20,313 bases of DNA from JBCBSS01 sp039819065. Lineage in GTDB: Bacteria; Bacteroidota; Bacteroidia; Cytophagales; Cyclobacteriaceae. Below the pieces are notes generated by a model, which saw only the letters and a program-made list of their open reading frames with translations, was not told the origin of the DNA and made no database searches. The stretch lies in contig JBCBSS010000145.1 in the NCBI GenBank assembly GCA_039819065.1, positions 1 through 20,313 on the forward strand. Reading direction: 5' to 3'. Positions 13,775 to 20,313 of the stretch are shown here, piece by piece. How positions within the stretch are numbered: the first letter of the stretch is position 1; every line of letters begins with the position of its first letter. A program made the position numbers and the translations under genes.

Positions 13775-16429
13775 ATGAGGCGCTACCATTTGCTATTTCC
13801 CTTTTTGATTATCCTTTCCACTTATATTACAGCATGGGGCCAACAATTTCCTTCTGGCTTTAATGGGGCTATCGTTGCCGAGAACCTCAACCCGACTACC
13901 ATGGTTTTTGGGCCGGATGGCAGACTTTACATCGTAGAAAAAGATGGCAAAATCCTGATATTGGATGACGATCAATTACTGCCCGACCCTTTTCTGGACA
14001 TACCAGTGGATAACTTCAATGAGCGCGGCCTTTCCGGCTTGGCATTTCATCCAGATTACGAAATCAACAACTGGTTCTATGTCTACTACACAGTGCCAGG
14101 CGCTAACCGGAATAGAATTAGTCGGTTCACCTCGAATGGCGATGCTGCTATCCCTACTAGCGAAGAAGTTCTGCTGGAACTTGATCCACTTGGCGGTGCT
14201 ATACACAATGCGGGTGCAATGAAGTTTGGTGCTGATGGGAAGCTTTATGTAGCGGTTGGGGATGGAGCACTACCCGAAAATGCTGCTAATCTTACCACCC
14301 TGCTAGGCAAGATACTCAGACTGAATGACGACGGCACCCCACCTGAGGACAATCCTTACTTCAATATTCTAACAGGCGATTTAAGAAGTATTTATGCCAG
14401 AGGGTTGAGGAACCCTTTTTCAATGGATATTCAACCTGGTACCGGTAGAATCTTCGTCAACGATGTTGGGCAGGCTAGTTTTGAAGAGGTTAACGAAATC
14501 GTCGCTGGTGGTAACTATGGATGGCCAGCTATCGAAGGCTTCATTACCAATCAGACGCCGCCACAGAATTATCAAGATCCTGTATTTTCCTATAGCCATT
14601 CGGAGGGCTGCGCCATAGTCGGCGCTGCATTCTACAATCCTTCACTGCCTAGCTTCCCTCCTACTTTTGTGAATAAGTACTTTTATGCCGACTTCTGCGG
14701 TGGTTATATCAATACCATCAATACCGACGGCTCCGACCCAACAACGTTTACCACTGGCATAGACCGCCCTTTAGGTATTGCATTCAACGAACAAGGCATC
14801 ATGTATTTCTTAGAACGTGCAGGTATTGGAGGCGGCTCACCTGATGACAATACGGGTTCTAACAATGCCAATTTATGGCGGGTAGCATTCACCGGAAGCG
14901 GGGAACCCTTCATCGGCAAGCAACCTGCTTCTGTCCTTGTACCAGTCGGAGAAAGTGCTCAATTTGAGGTGATTGCCTCTGGGGAAAACCCTTTATCATT
15001 TCAATGGACTAGAAATGGCATTGATATTCCGGGAGCGATATTTACTGAGTTCACTGTTGAGAATGCTCAGCTTTCTGATGACGGCACTGTCTTTACCTGT
15101 CGTATTTTCAATGCTTTTGGCACCATTATAAGCAACGAAGCGGTGCTTAGCGTTACCAGCAATACCCGGCCGGTGCCGGTTATATCATCACCAGTTGATC
15201 AATCCAGCTATGCCGCAGGTAATGTAATCAACTTCAGCGGCAGTGCCACCGATGCCGAAGATGGAAACATACCTGATACTAATCTGTCCTGGCGCATTGA
15301 CTTCCATCACGACGACCATACACATCCTGCACTGGCTGCCACCAGTGGTATAAGCAGTGGCACATACAACATCCCTAAGATTGGAGAAACATCAGCCAAT
15401 GTCTGGTACAGGGTCTATCTCACCGCTACGGACAGTGAAGGACTGTCACAAACCACTTTTACTGAGGTTTTCCCTATTACAAGACAGATCACATTTGTGA
15501 CCAACCCACAAGGGCTTTCTGTTAATGTAAATGGTAGGATGCTATCCACTCCTTTTACGCTGTTGGCTGTTGAGGGCACCACACATGCTGTCGGCGGTGT
15601 ATCAAGCCAAACCGATGGTGGCAACTTCTACACCTTTGATGGTTGGCAAGATGGCTTCCCTGATCTATTTAGAACCTTTGACATTCCCGCTCAGGATTCA
15701 ACTATTACCGTCAACTATGCAGAAATTCCTGTTGGCAATGGCACCGGTTTGACGGGCGCCTACTACTCAAATCAACAAATGACCTTCGACGGCACACCCA
15801 CCCTGACAAGGTTAGACCCTGAGATTGATTTTGATTTCGGGCTGCAATCACCCGACCCCGGCATAATTTCTTTTGACAACTTCACTGCCAGATGGACGGG
15901 CTTTATACTCCCTCAGTTTTCAGGCACCTATCGCTTTTTTACTGTTTCAGACGATGGCGTCAGACTGCGGGTTAACAATCGATTCATCATTAATCAATGG
16001 ATACCCCAGGCTGCCACAGAGTGGTCTGGTACCATAGACTTAGAAGCTGGACAGATGTATCCCATTACCCTCGACTACTTTGAATTGGGCGGCGAGGCGG
16101 TCATCAGATTGCTTTGGGAAACTGATCAATTAGCCAAGCAGGTTATACCTCAAATGCAATTGTTTCCGAATAATGTCACAGGAATAGAGGAAGATATAAT
16201 AGCCGATCTAGCCATATATCCTAACCCCGCTCAGCATACCATCAACATTCAAAGCTCATCTCGCATATCCAAGATCAGTCTAGAATCCCTTGAAGGGAAA
16301 AGGCTTCTTCTAGAAGATGTAAATGATATTACGGCAGTACTATCGCTAGCCAATTACAAGGTGGGTATTTATCTCGTGCGCATCACTTTTGACAACGGTT
16401 CTATCACGAGGTTGGTCTATAAGGAGTGA
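13775..16429 (+). CDS. T9SS-secreted PQQ-type sugar dehydrogenase-like protein with Ig, PA14 and sorting domains
   Basis: This is an 884-residue modular extracellular protein. A signal peptide (1-22) precedes a soluble aldose/glucose dehydrogenase-like six-bladed propeller at about 28-370. The propeller has the typical LNPTTMVFGPDGRLYIVEK, GLSGLAFHPDY, AIHNAGAMKFGADGKLYV (with H144, the likely base) and SIYARGLRNPF blocks. An Ig-like domain (about 378-460, FQWTRNGIDIPGA), a PKD/cadherin-like segment (465-570) and a small strand-rich repeat (572-650) follow. A PA14 domain at about 655-795 (TGAYYSNQQM, GTYRFFTVSDDGVRLRVNN) suggests carbohydrate binding. The last 75 residues are a type A T9SS sorting domain (LAIYPNPAQHTINI ... 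GIYLVRITFDNGS). The protein would oxidise or bind sugars at the surface. It is downstream of the unknown secreted protein. Confidence 0.88.
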   Translation: MRRYHLLFPFLIILSTYITAWGQQFPSGFNGAIVAENLNPTTMVFGPDGRLYIVEKDGKILILDDDQLLPDPFLDIPVDNFNERGLSGLAFHPDYEINNWFYVYYTVPGANRNRISRFTSNGDAAIPTSEEVLLELDPLGGAIHNAGAMKFGADGKLYVAVGDGALPENAANLTTLLGKILRLNDDGTPPEDNPYFNILTGDLRSIYARGLRNPFSMDIQPGTGRIFVNDVGQASFEEVNEIVAGGNYGWPAIEGFITNQTPPQNYQDPVFSYSHSEGCAIVGAAFYNPSLPSFPPTFVNKYFYADFCGGYINTINTDGSDPTTFTTGIDRPLGIAFNEQGIMYFLERAGIGGGSPDDNTGSNNANLWRVAFTGSGEPFIGKQPASVLVPVGESAQFEVIASGENPLSFQWTRNGIDIPGAIFTEFTVENAQLSDDGTVFTCRIFNAFGTIISNEAVLSVTSNTRPVPVISSPVDQSSYAAGNVINFSGSATDAEDGNIPDTNLSWRIDFHHDDHTHPALAATSGISSGTYNIPKIGETSANVWYRVYLTATDSEGLSQTTFTEVFPITRQITFVTNPQGLSVNVNGRMLSTPFTLLAVEGTTHAVGGVSSQTDGGNFYTFDGWQDGFPDLFRTFDIPAQDSTITVNYAEIPVGNGTGLTGAYYSNQQMTFDGTPTLTRLDPEIDFDFGLQSPDPGIISFDNFTARWTGFILPQFSGTYRFFTVSDDGVRLRVNNRFIINQWIPQAATEWSGTIDLEAGQMYPITLDYFELGGEAVIRLLWETDQLAKQVIPQMQLFPNNVTGIEEDIIADLAIYPNPAQHTINIQSSSRISKISLESLEGKRLLLEDVNDITAVLSLANYKVGIYLVRITFDNGSITRLVYKE

Positions 16430-16661
16430 TTCTAATCTGAAGAACACGAATTCAAAGTATATCAGCACTTTACGACGAGATCAGCCATACTAAAAAGCTC
16501 AGTTGGCTCGCGTTTTCAACGCGTGACCATGAACCTGAAGAACGCGTTACAAACGCGCTCGATCGGACAAGATTGGTTTACAAGGAGTGTTTTTAACCCT
16601 AAGCACTTGAATTCAGAACATATCAGCATTAGACGGTAAGATCAGCAATACTAAAAAAGCC
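16411..16661. repeat. Diverged direct repeat of a gene 3' end (copies 16411-16500 and 16572-16661)
   Basis: The last codons of the T9SS gene plus about 70 downstream bases occur twice, offset by exactly 161 nt. By hand, 66 of 90 bases match with no gap, including AAGGAGTG and ATCAGCA. The second copy still reads L-V-Y-K-E in frame (16573-16587) before a stop. It is probably the remnant of a second T9SS-tailed gene, or a local duplication. Confidence 0.7.
16509..16557. repeat. Pair of REP-like hairpins between the direct-repeat copies
   Basis: Two hairpins share the same 6-bp stem CGCGTT-N3-AACGCG, at 16509-16523 and 16543-16557 (34 nt apart). They are GC-rich islands in an otherwise AT-rich spacer. 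Their form is that of repetitive extragenic palindromes, which are often spread by REP-associated transposases. No transposase is in this window. They could also affect mRNA 3' ends. Confidence 0.6.
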
Positions 16662-16700
16662 CGCACACCAGTTTTGAAGCCACTTTCTGGGCTTTATTTT
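16653..16700 (+). terminator. Candidate terminator downstream of the T9SS gene and repeats
   Basis: AAAGC (16656-16660) pairs with GCTTT (16691-16695), and inside it CCAG (16668-16671) pairs with CTGG (16687-16690). The stem is followed by ATTTT. The stem is broken by a bulge, so strength is uncertain. It could end transcription from the plus-strand genes before the toxin gene. Confidence 0.4.
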
Positions 16701-16717
16701 GAGTATAAATAAATTTC

Positions 16718-16790
16718 CATGATGCGTGAGTTTCTATCGCATCGTGCGTGAGTTTTTCACGTACCTCTACATCCCATCCTGCGTGTTACT
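16718..16790. promoter_or_regulatory. Three imperfect repeats upstream of the toxin gene
   Basis: CATNNTGCGTG occurs at 16718, 16740 and 16775. The first two copies continue as AGTTT. The second copy also forms a hairpin CGTGA-N5-TCACG at 16747-16761. The cluster ends about 60 nt upstream of the toxin ATG, a place suited to an operator, but no regulator is known. Confidence 0.4.
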
Positions 16791-16849
16791 GGCGTCCACA
16801 CGTTTATTTGGGTAGATTCATACTCTTTTGACATCCACTAATTCTGTCT

Positions 16850-19800
16850 ATGGAAAAATCATTTCAAGCCAAGGAAGAACAAAACAGCAATACAAGCATT
16901 GTGCAGTCGCCGTTCGATGCAGCCACTGCTCAGATAGATGCACTTTTTAAGGCGCCTTGGGAGGATCATTTCCAAGCTATAGACCCTTTCTCAGCGGCTC
17001 AAGCAGACCCGGTTTTAAAGCCGGGCACATACACGGTGAAAAATGCTAATGCTGAAGGTATTAACCTATTCTACCAACCTAACATTGCTAATCATGATCA
17101 TTTCATTCCCAATGGTACTATGGTTCAAGTATTGTCATACAACCACCCTCAAAGGCAATGGTTGAAAATCAGGTATGAAAGCCAAAATAAGATCAAGGAA
17201 GGGTATGTAAAGGCAAGCCTCGCTCCTTACCTGAAAACTGATCTTGCCGATGTACCTGAAACCTTGTCCGAAGAGGTCGTGGTCACGCATTCGACTCAGC
17301 TTGACAGGCTAGAAGAGTTAAGGTCTGGAGATGAGGATGGGTTCTTTAGCTTTCTTGTAGACATCGAAAGTGAATCCAAGGCCGTTAATCTACTGAGAGC
17401 ATTAACCCCAACCGAGCAGCGCCTTTTCTTGCAAAATGAAAAACTGAGTAATTACTACCGTCATGAGTTGAGTATGTCGGAAATCACGCAAGCGGTCGCA
17501 ACTTGGAATATCTCTCTTGACGAAAAGTTAACCTATCTGCTACCAGCCATTAAAAAGTATAACTATAAGGAAGAGGTAAAAAAAGAAGACCTACTTTCTG
17601 CAGCCAACACCTATCAAGCACTTAGGCAGCCAAGGGTATACAAATACAAACGAACTGAGGAGTTCCGTGAACTCTTGGCCTATCATAGTCTTCAGGGCAG
17701 CGATATCAACCCTGAACTGGTTAATAAAAAAGATACACTTTACGATGATTTCCAGCATCCGGATCGTGAATTCCAAATCACCACGACCGACCTTGAAAAC
17801 ATAGATCAGCTATCTTCTTCTCAGCATAAGGATGAGCAAACGAAAGAGGCTTTCTACAGTTTTTTCCTGAAAAACGCTGCGGTAGAGGCCAATGCCATGA
17901 TGGACTTCAGTCAGAAAGAACTCAACAAATATTTGAAGGTGTATGCGAGGGGTGGGTTCGATCAATTGAAGGCAGATTTTATTCAGGTGATGGAGGAAGC
18001 CAGTACTAGCGGATTGACTTATGTACAACGGTTTAACCGTAGAATGAATGACATCCACACGGAAAAGTCCGCTTATGACACCAACGTAAGCGAAATACAG
18101 GACATTCTGGCTAAAAAGCATCCCGTATTGATGGCTATTGGAGACTTTCCAAAATTCTACCGCTTACTGAAGAAAAAGGATGACGACAAAGTCCGCAGCT
18201 ATCTTGAGGAGGTCATCAGTGATAAATTGGATAACATAAGGGAGTCAAGGGAAAACTTAAGAGATGATCCTGAACTAATATGGCTACTGCCCAAGCTCGT
18301 ACAAATTACCAAACTTGACCTTCAGGGATCAGCTAAGTTAGGTATCGGTAAATCTGAGCTTTTTGCAATCATAGACAAGAAGGCCGCTGCTGAGCAAGAT
18401 TATAAAAATACGGTTGATATTGTCTTGGGTTCCATCTCACTGGCTTTGGGCCTGGCGGGTGCCCTCACCACAGGCGGGTGGTCTTTGGCCTTGACCGCAG
18501 GTAGTTTGGTATCCGGTGGTGTAGAAGCTTATCGTGCCTATCAAGATTATCAATTCTTTCATCCAGCATCTGATACCTCACTTTCTTCGGTCTATGCGAT
18601 CAGCGAGAATGATCCGAGCTGGATTTGGGCTGCTATGGCCATACTGGGCGTGGGCATTGATGCAGTGACCGCCTTGAAGATAGTCAAGGCGCTGAAAATC
18701 AAAGGTGTGCAAATCAAAACAGCGGCTGATATAGAAGCAGCTACTGAGGAAGTAGTCACTGTAATCAGACAGCATCGCAAAGTGGAAAGTGCTGAAGAAT
18801 TGACCAAGATTCAGCAACGTGTGAGGAAAGAGGCACGGCGCAAGCTGGAATACGATCAACTCAACGAACGGCTAGCCACAGCCAAAGGAGAGTTCCAAGC
18901 CTACTCCAGAGGATTGGTCTACAGCAACCCATTCGCTGATCCTCAATTCGTTGAACTCTTCACACGTTACGCCTCTTTGGCCATAGAAAAAGGCGTGAAA
19001 GACTTTGCCCGCTTTCTAAAGGAATTGCCCGAGGATGTTCGTAAGTTAGTGAGTAAGAACCAGGCTGAGGGGGAGAAAAGGTTTGGGAAGCTGGTAGAAA
19101 AAGGAGGAGCAAAAAGTGAAGAAAACCTTATTCAGACTAAAGACTATTCTCAAGGGGGAGAGACCAAGGTGGCTAGGGTTGGAGGGAGTGAGATTGCTCA
19201 TTCATTTAGATCACGTCTGACAAGTAAGATAGAAGCGAATCCTAAGTTTTCTTTAAAGTATACCGATACTGAAATACAATCTATCGTTAAGAAAGGAAGA
19301 GAATTAGGCTTAAAAGATGAAGTAATAGATGATCTTTTGTTTGTCGGTTCCAGAGATGCTAAACGCCTCCAAGCTGATGAGTTATTACAACAAATGGACA
19401 ACTATGTCAATGTCGTTAGTCAAAGAGGCTTCCCTTACAAGTTCAAGAGTGTTGAAGAGTTTGAAGCTTTTAAAAATGATCTTAAATTGGGTTTAAATAA
19501 CCTAAAAATACCTACTTCTGATGTTCGAATACAAGGTTCATCATTAAGAACACCTAAAGCTAATGATGTTGACTTAGTTGCTATTCTGAAACAAGAAGAG
19601 TTTGACAACTTAGTTAAAACTAAATTTAGAGCTAATATTAGTAAAAATGGGGTTAATATAGACATCTCAAAAATGACAACACAGGAGTTAAAAAATCTCG
19701 CAAATGACATTGGCCTGAATCGATCATCTTATAACCGAAAAGCCTTTGAAGATTTTAAATACACTATTGATAATCAAATTATCAATGCGAAAGGAAGTAA

Positions 19801-19930
19801 AAACATTGTAAAAAATTTTAAGACTCTCAGAAACGACCTGATTAAAAAGTATCCTGATTTGAAGATTGACAATATATCAATACAGCCGGTTAATAGTGGA
19901 TTTGATTTAAACCCTTTTATGAAATTGTAA
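16850..19930 (+). CDS. Polymorphic toxin-like effector with a nucleotidyltransferase-like C-terminal tip
   Basis: This 1026-residue protein has no signal peptide. An N-terminal linker (IVQSPFDAATAQIDALF) leads to an SH3-like region at about 57-125 (GTYTVKN, WLKIRYES, EGYVKASLAPY). A long helical body runs from about 140 to 515. Two hydrophobic segments at about 521-575 (LGSISLALGLAGAL ... GGVEAYRAYQDY) and 588-616 (DPSWIWAAMAILGVGIDAV) are of the kind seen before the tip of injected polymorphic toxins. The tip starts near residue 790. At 896-908 it has GSSLRTPKANDVD, the nucleotidyltransferase signature with D906 and D908, and D938 (GVNIDIS) is a possible third carboxylate. Hand counts give 52% GC for 18481-18540 against 25% for 19621-19680, so the tip looks acquired. 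The role as an effector of a type VI or extracellular contractile system is inference. No structural injection genes are in the window. The downstream gene starts 1 nt after the stop. Confidence 0.75.
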   Translation: MEKSFQAKEEQNSNTSIVQSPFDAATAQIDALFKAPWEDHFQAIDPFSAAQADPVLKPGTYTVKNANAEGINLFYQPNIANHDHFIPNGTMVQVLSYNHPQRQWLKIRYESQNKIKEGYVKASLAPYLKTDLADVPETLSEEVVVTHSTQLDRLEELRSGDEDGFFSFLVDIESESKAVNLLRALTPTEQRLFLQNEKLSNYYRHELSMSEITQAVATWNISLDEKLTYLLPAIKKYNYKEEVKKEDLLSAANTYQALRQPRVYKYKRTEEFRELLAYHSLQGSDINPELVNKKDTLYDDFQHPDREFQITTTDLENIDQLSSSQHKDEQTKEAFYSFFLKNAAVEANAMMDFSQKELNKYLKVYARGGFDQLKADFIQVMEEASTSGLTYVQRFNRRMNDIHTEKSAYDTNVSEIQDILAKKHPVLMAIGDFPKFYRLLKKKDDDKVRSYLEEVISDKLDNIRESRENLRDDPELIWLLPKLVQITKLDLQGSAKLGIGKSELFAIIDKKAAAEQDYKNTVDIVLGSISLALGLAGALTTGGWSLALTAGSLVSGGVEAYRAYQDYQFFHPASDTSLSSVYAISENDPSWIWAAMAILGVGIDAVTALKIVKALKIKGVQIKTAADIEAATEEVVTVIRQHRKVESAEELTKIQQRVRKEARRKLEYDQLNERLATAKGEFQAYSRGLVYSNPFADPQFVELFTRYASLAIEKGVKDFARFLKELPEDVRKLVSKNQAEGEKRFGKLVEKGGAKSEENLIQTKDYSQGGETKVARVGGSEIAHSFRSRLTSKIEANPKFSLKYTDTEIQSIVKKGRELGLKDEVIDDLLFVGSRDAKRLQADELLQQMDNYVNVVSQRGFPYKFKSVEEFEAFKNDLKLGLNNLKIPTSDVRIQGSSLRTPKANDVDLVAILKQEEFDNLVKTKFRANISKNGVNIDISKMTTQELKNLANDIGLNRSSYNRKAFEDFKYTIDNQIINAKGSKNIVKNFKTLRNDLIKKYPDLKIDNISIQPVNSGFDLNPFMKL

Positions 19931-19931
19931 T

Positions 19932-20276
19932 ATGCCTTATCGAGTTGGAGGAAATATTTCCAAGGTTGATCCTATGGATTTAGTTAATAGTCTTAAAAAT
20001 GTATTTAGTGATATCAAATATAAAGCAAGGGTTTTTGGTTATGATATTGAGTTAAATAGAGAAGATCTAGAACTTTATATTAATACATATAATGAAGACG
20101 AGTATAATGTAGATATTACACTCAATACTAACGAGAAAGAATTATTGGCTCTTCTAGAAAAGATTAAAAACGCCCTATTAAATTTAAATATTCCTTTTGA
20201 TTTGGGCTATTACTTTGAAGATGACGATGGGAATCAGACATCACCTGATTATCCTTTCTTTAGCAAAGAATCTTAA
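19932..20276 (+). CDS. Small acidic protein, candidate immunity protein for the upstream toxin
   Basis: This 114-residue soluble protein is rich in Asp and Glu, with segments such as YDIELNREDLELYI, YNEDEYNVDITL and DLGYYFEDDDGNQ. It has no signal peptide or membrane helix and I recognise no family. The ATG at 19932 follows the effector stop codon by 1 nt, and base composition is as AT-rich as the toxin tip (23% GC in 20041-20100 by hand count), so the two probably moved together. Position, size and acidity are what is expected of an immunity protein that blocks a nucleotidyltransferase toxin. This is inferred from context only. Confidence 0.65.
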   Translation: MPYRVGGNISKVDPMDLVNSLKNVFSDIKYKARVFGYDIELNREDLELYINTYNEDEYNVDITLNTNEKELLALLEKIKNALLNLNIPFDLGYYFEDDDGNQTSPDYPFFSKES

Positions 20277-20282
20277 TACCTT

Positions 20283-20313
20283 AAATCAGGCCTAACCTGA
20301 GATTTAGTTTAAT
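20283..20313 (+). terminator. Weak candidate terminator after the immunity-like gene
   Basis: AAATCAGG (20283-20290) and CCTGAGATTT (20296-20305) pair as CAGG/CCTG and AAAT/ATTT, with a 2-nt bulge and a 5-nt loop. It lies 6 nt past the stop codon. The trailing sequence is only moderately T-rich and the window ends here. Confidence 0.35.

Noticed and set aside
16501..16849. Possible CRISPR array in the repeat-rich spacer
   Set aside because: The repeats are few, short and differ in sequence and spacing, and there are no uniform spacers or cas genes.

Overview
The window looks like a chromosomal piece of a Bacteroidota bacterium, most likely a marine-type member of the Cytophagales. The basis is a type IX secretion (T9SS) C-terminal sorting domain, a lipoprotein signal followed directly by acidic residues, few Shine-Dalgarno sequences, AT-rich spacers and overall protein character. 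The species cannot be named from the sequence alone.

Layout. (1) Positions 1-3228, minus strand: a tightly packed chemotaxis-type operon. In transcription order it encodes a membrane-anchored GAF-PAS sensor, a protein with a CheZ-like D-x3-Q motif, a STAS protein, a CheY-like receiver, and the N-terminal part of a CheA kinase. CheA breaks exactly where a perfect 32-bp inverted repeat begins at the window edge. This suggests a rearrangement or a fold-back assembly artefact. A 17-bp near-perfect inverted repeat sits at the start of the operon. (2) 3654-4307, plus: an NAD(P)-binding reductase-like protein. (3) 4313-9361, minus: dabB-dabA, the two-subunit DAB inorganic carbon accumulation pump, followed by a translationally overlapping DUF6671-type zinc-ribbon gene. 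(4) 9749-11092, plus: an SGNH/CE3-like esterase lipoprotein and a Nudix hydrolase. (5) 11125-11757, minus: a Lys/Ala-rich basic coiled-coil protein with its own terminator and an upstream array of phased TTAACATT repeats. (6) 11925-16429, plus: a secreted protein of unknown function and a large T9SS-secreted sugar dehydrogenase-like protein with Ig and PA14 modules. (7) 16430-16849: a repeat-rich intergenic region with a diverged direct duplication, two REP-like hairpins and a repeat cluster. (8) 16850-20276, plus: a 1026-residue polymorphic toxin-like protein and, 1 nt downstream, a small acidic protein that is a candidate immunity protein.

The most interesting part is the last module. The large protein has no signal peptide. 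It has an SH3-like N-terminal region, a long helical body, a pair of hydrophobic segments, and an AT-rich C-terminal tip carrying a nucleotidyltransferase-like G-S...D-x-D motif. This layout fits a modular effector loaded by a contractile injection system (type VI or extracellular), with a nucleotidyltransferase toxin tip. The tip and its neighbour are much more AT-rich than the body, as expected for a swapped toxin-immunity cassette. Secondary points of interest are the DUF6671 partner of the DAB pump, the CheZ-like protein, and several regulatory-looking repeats.
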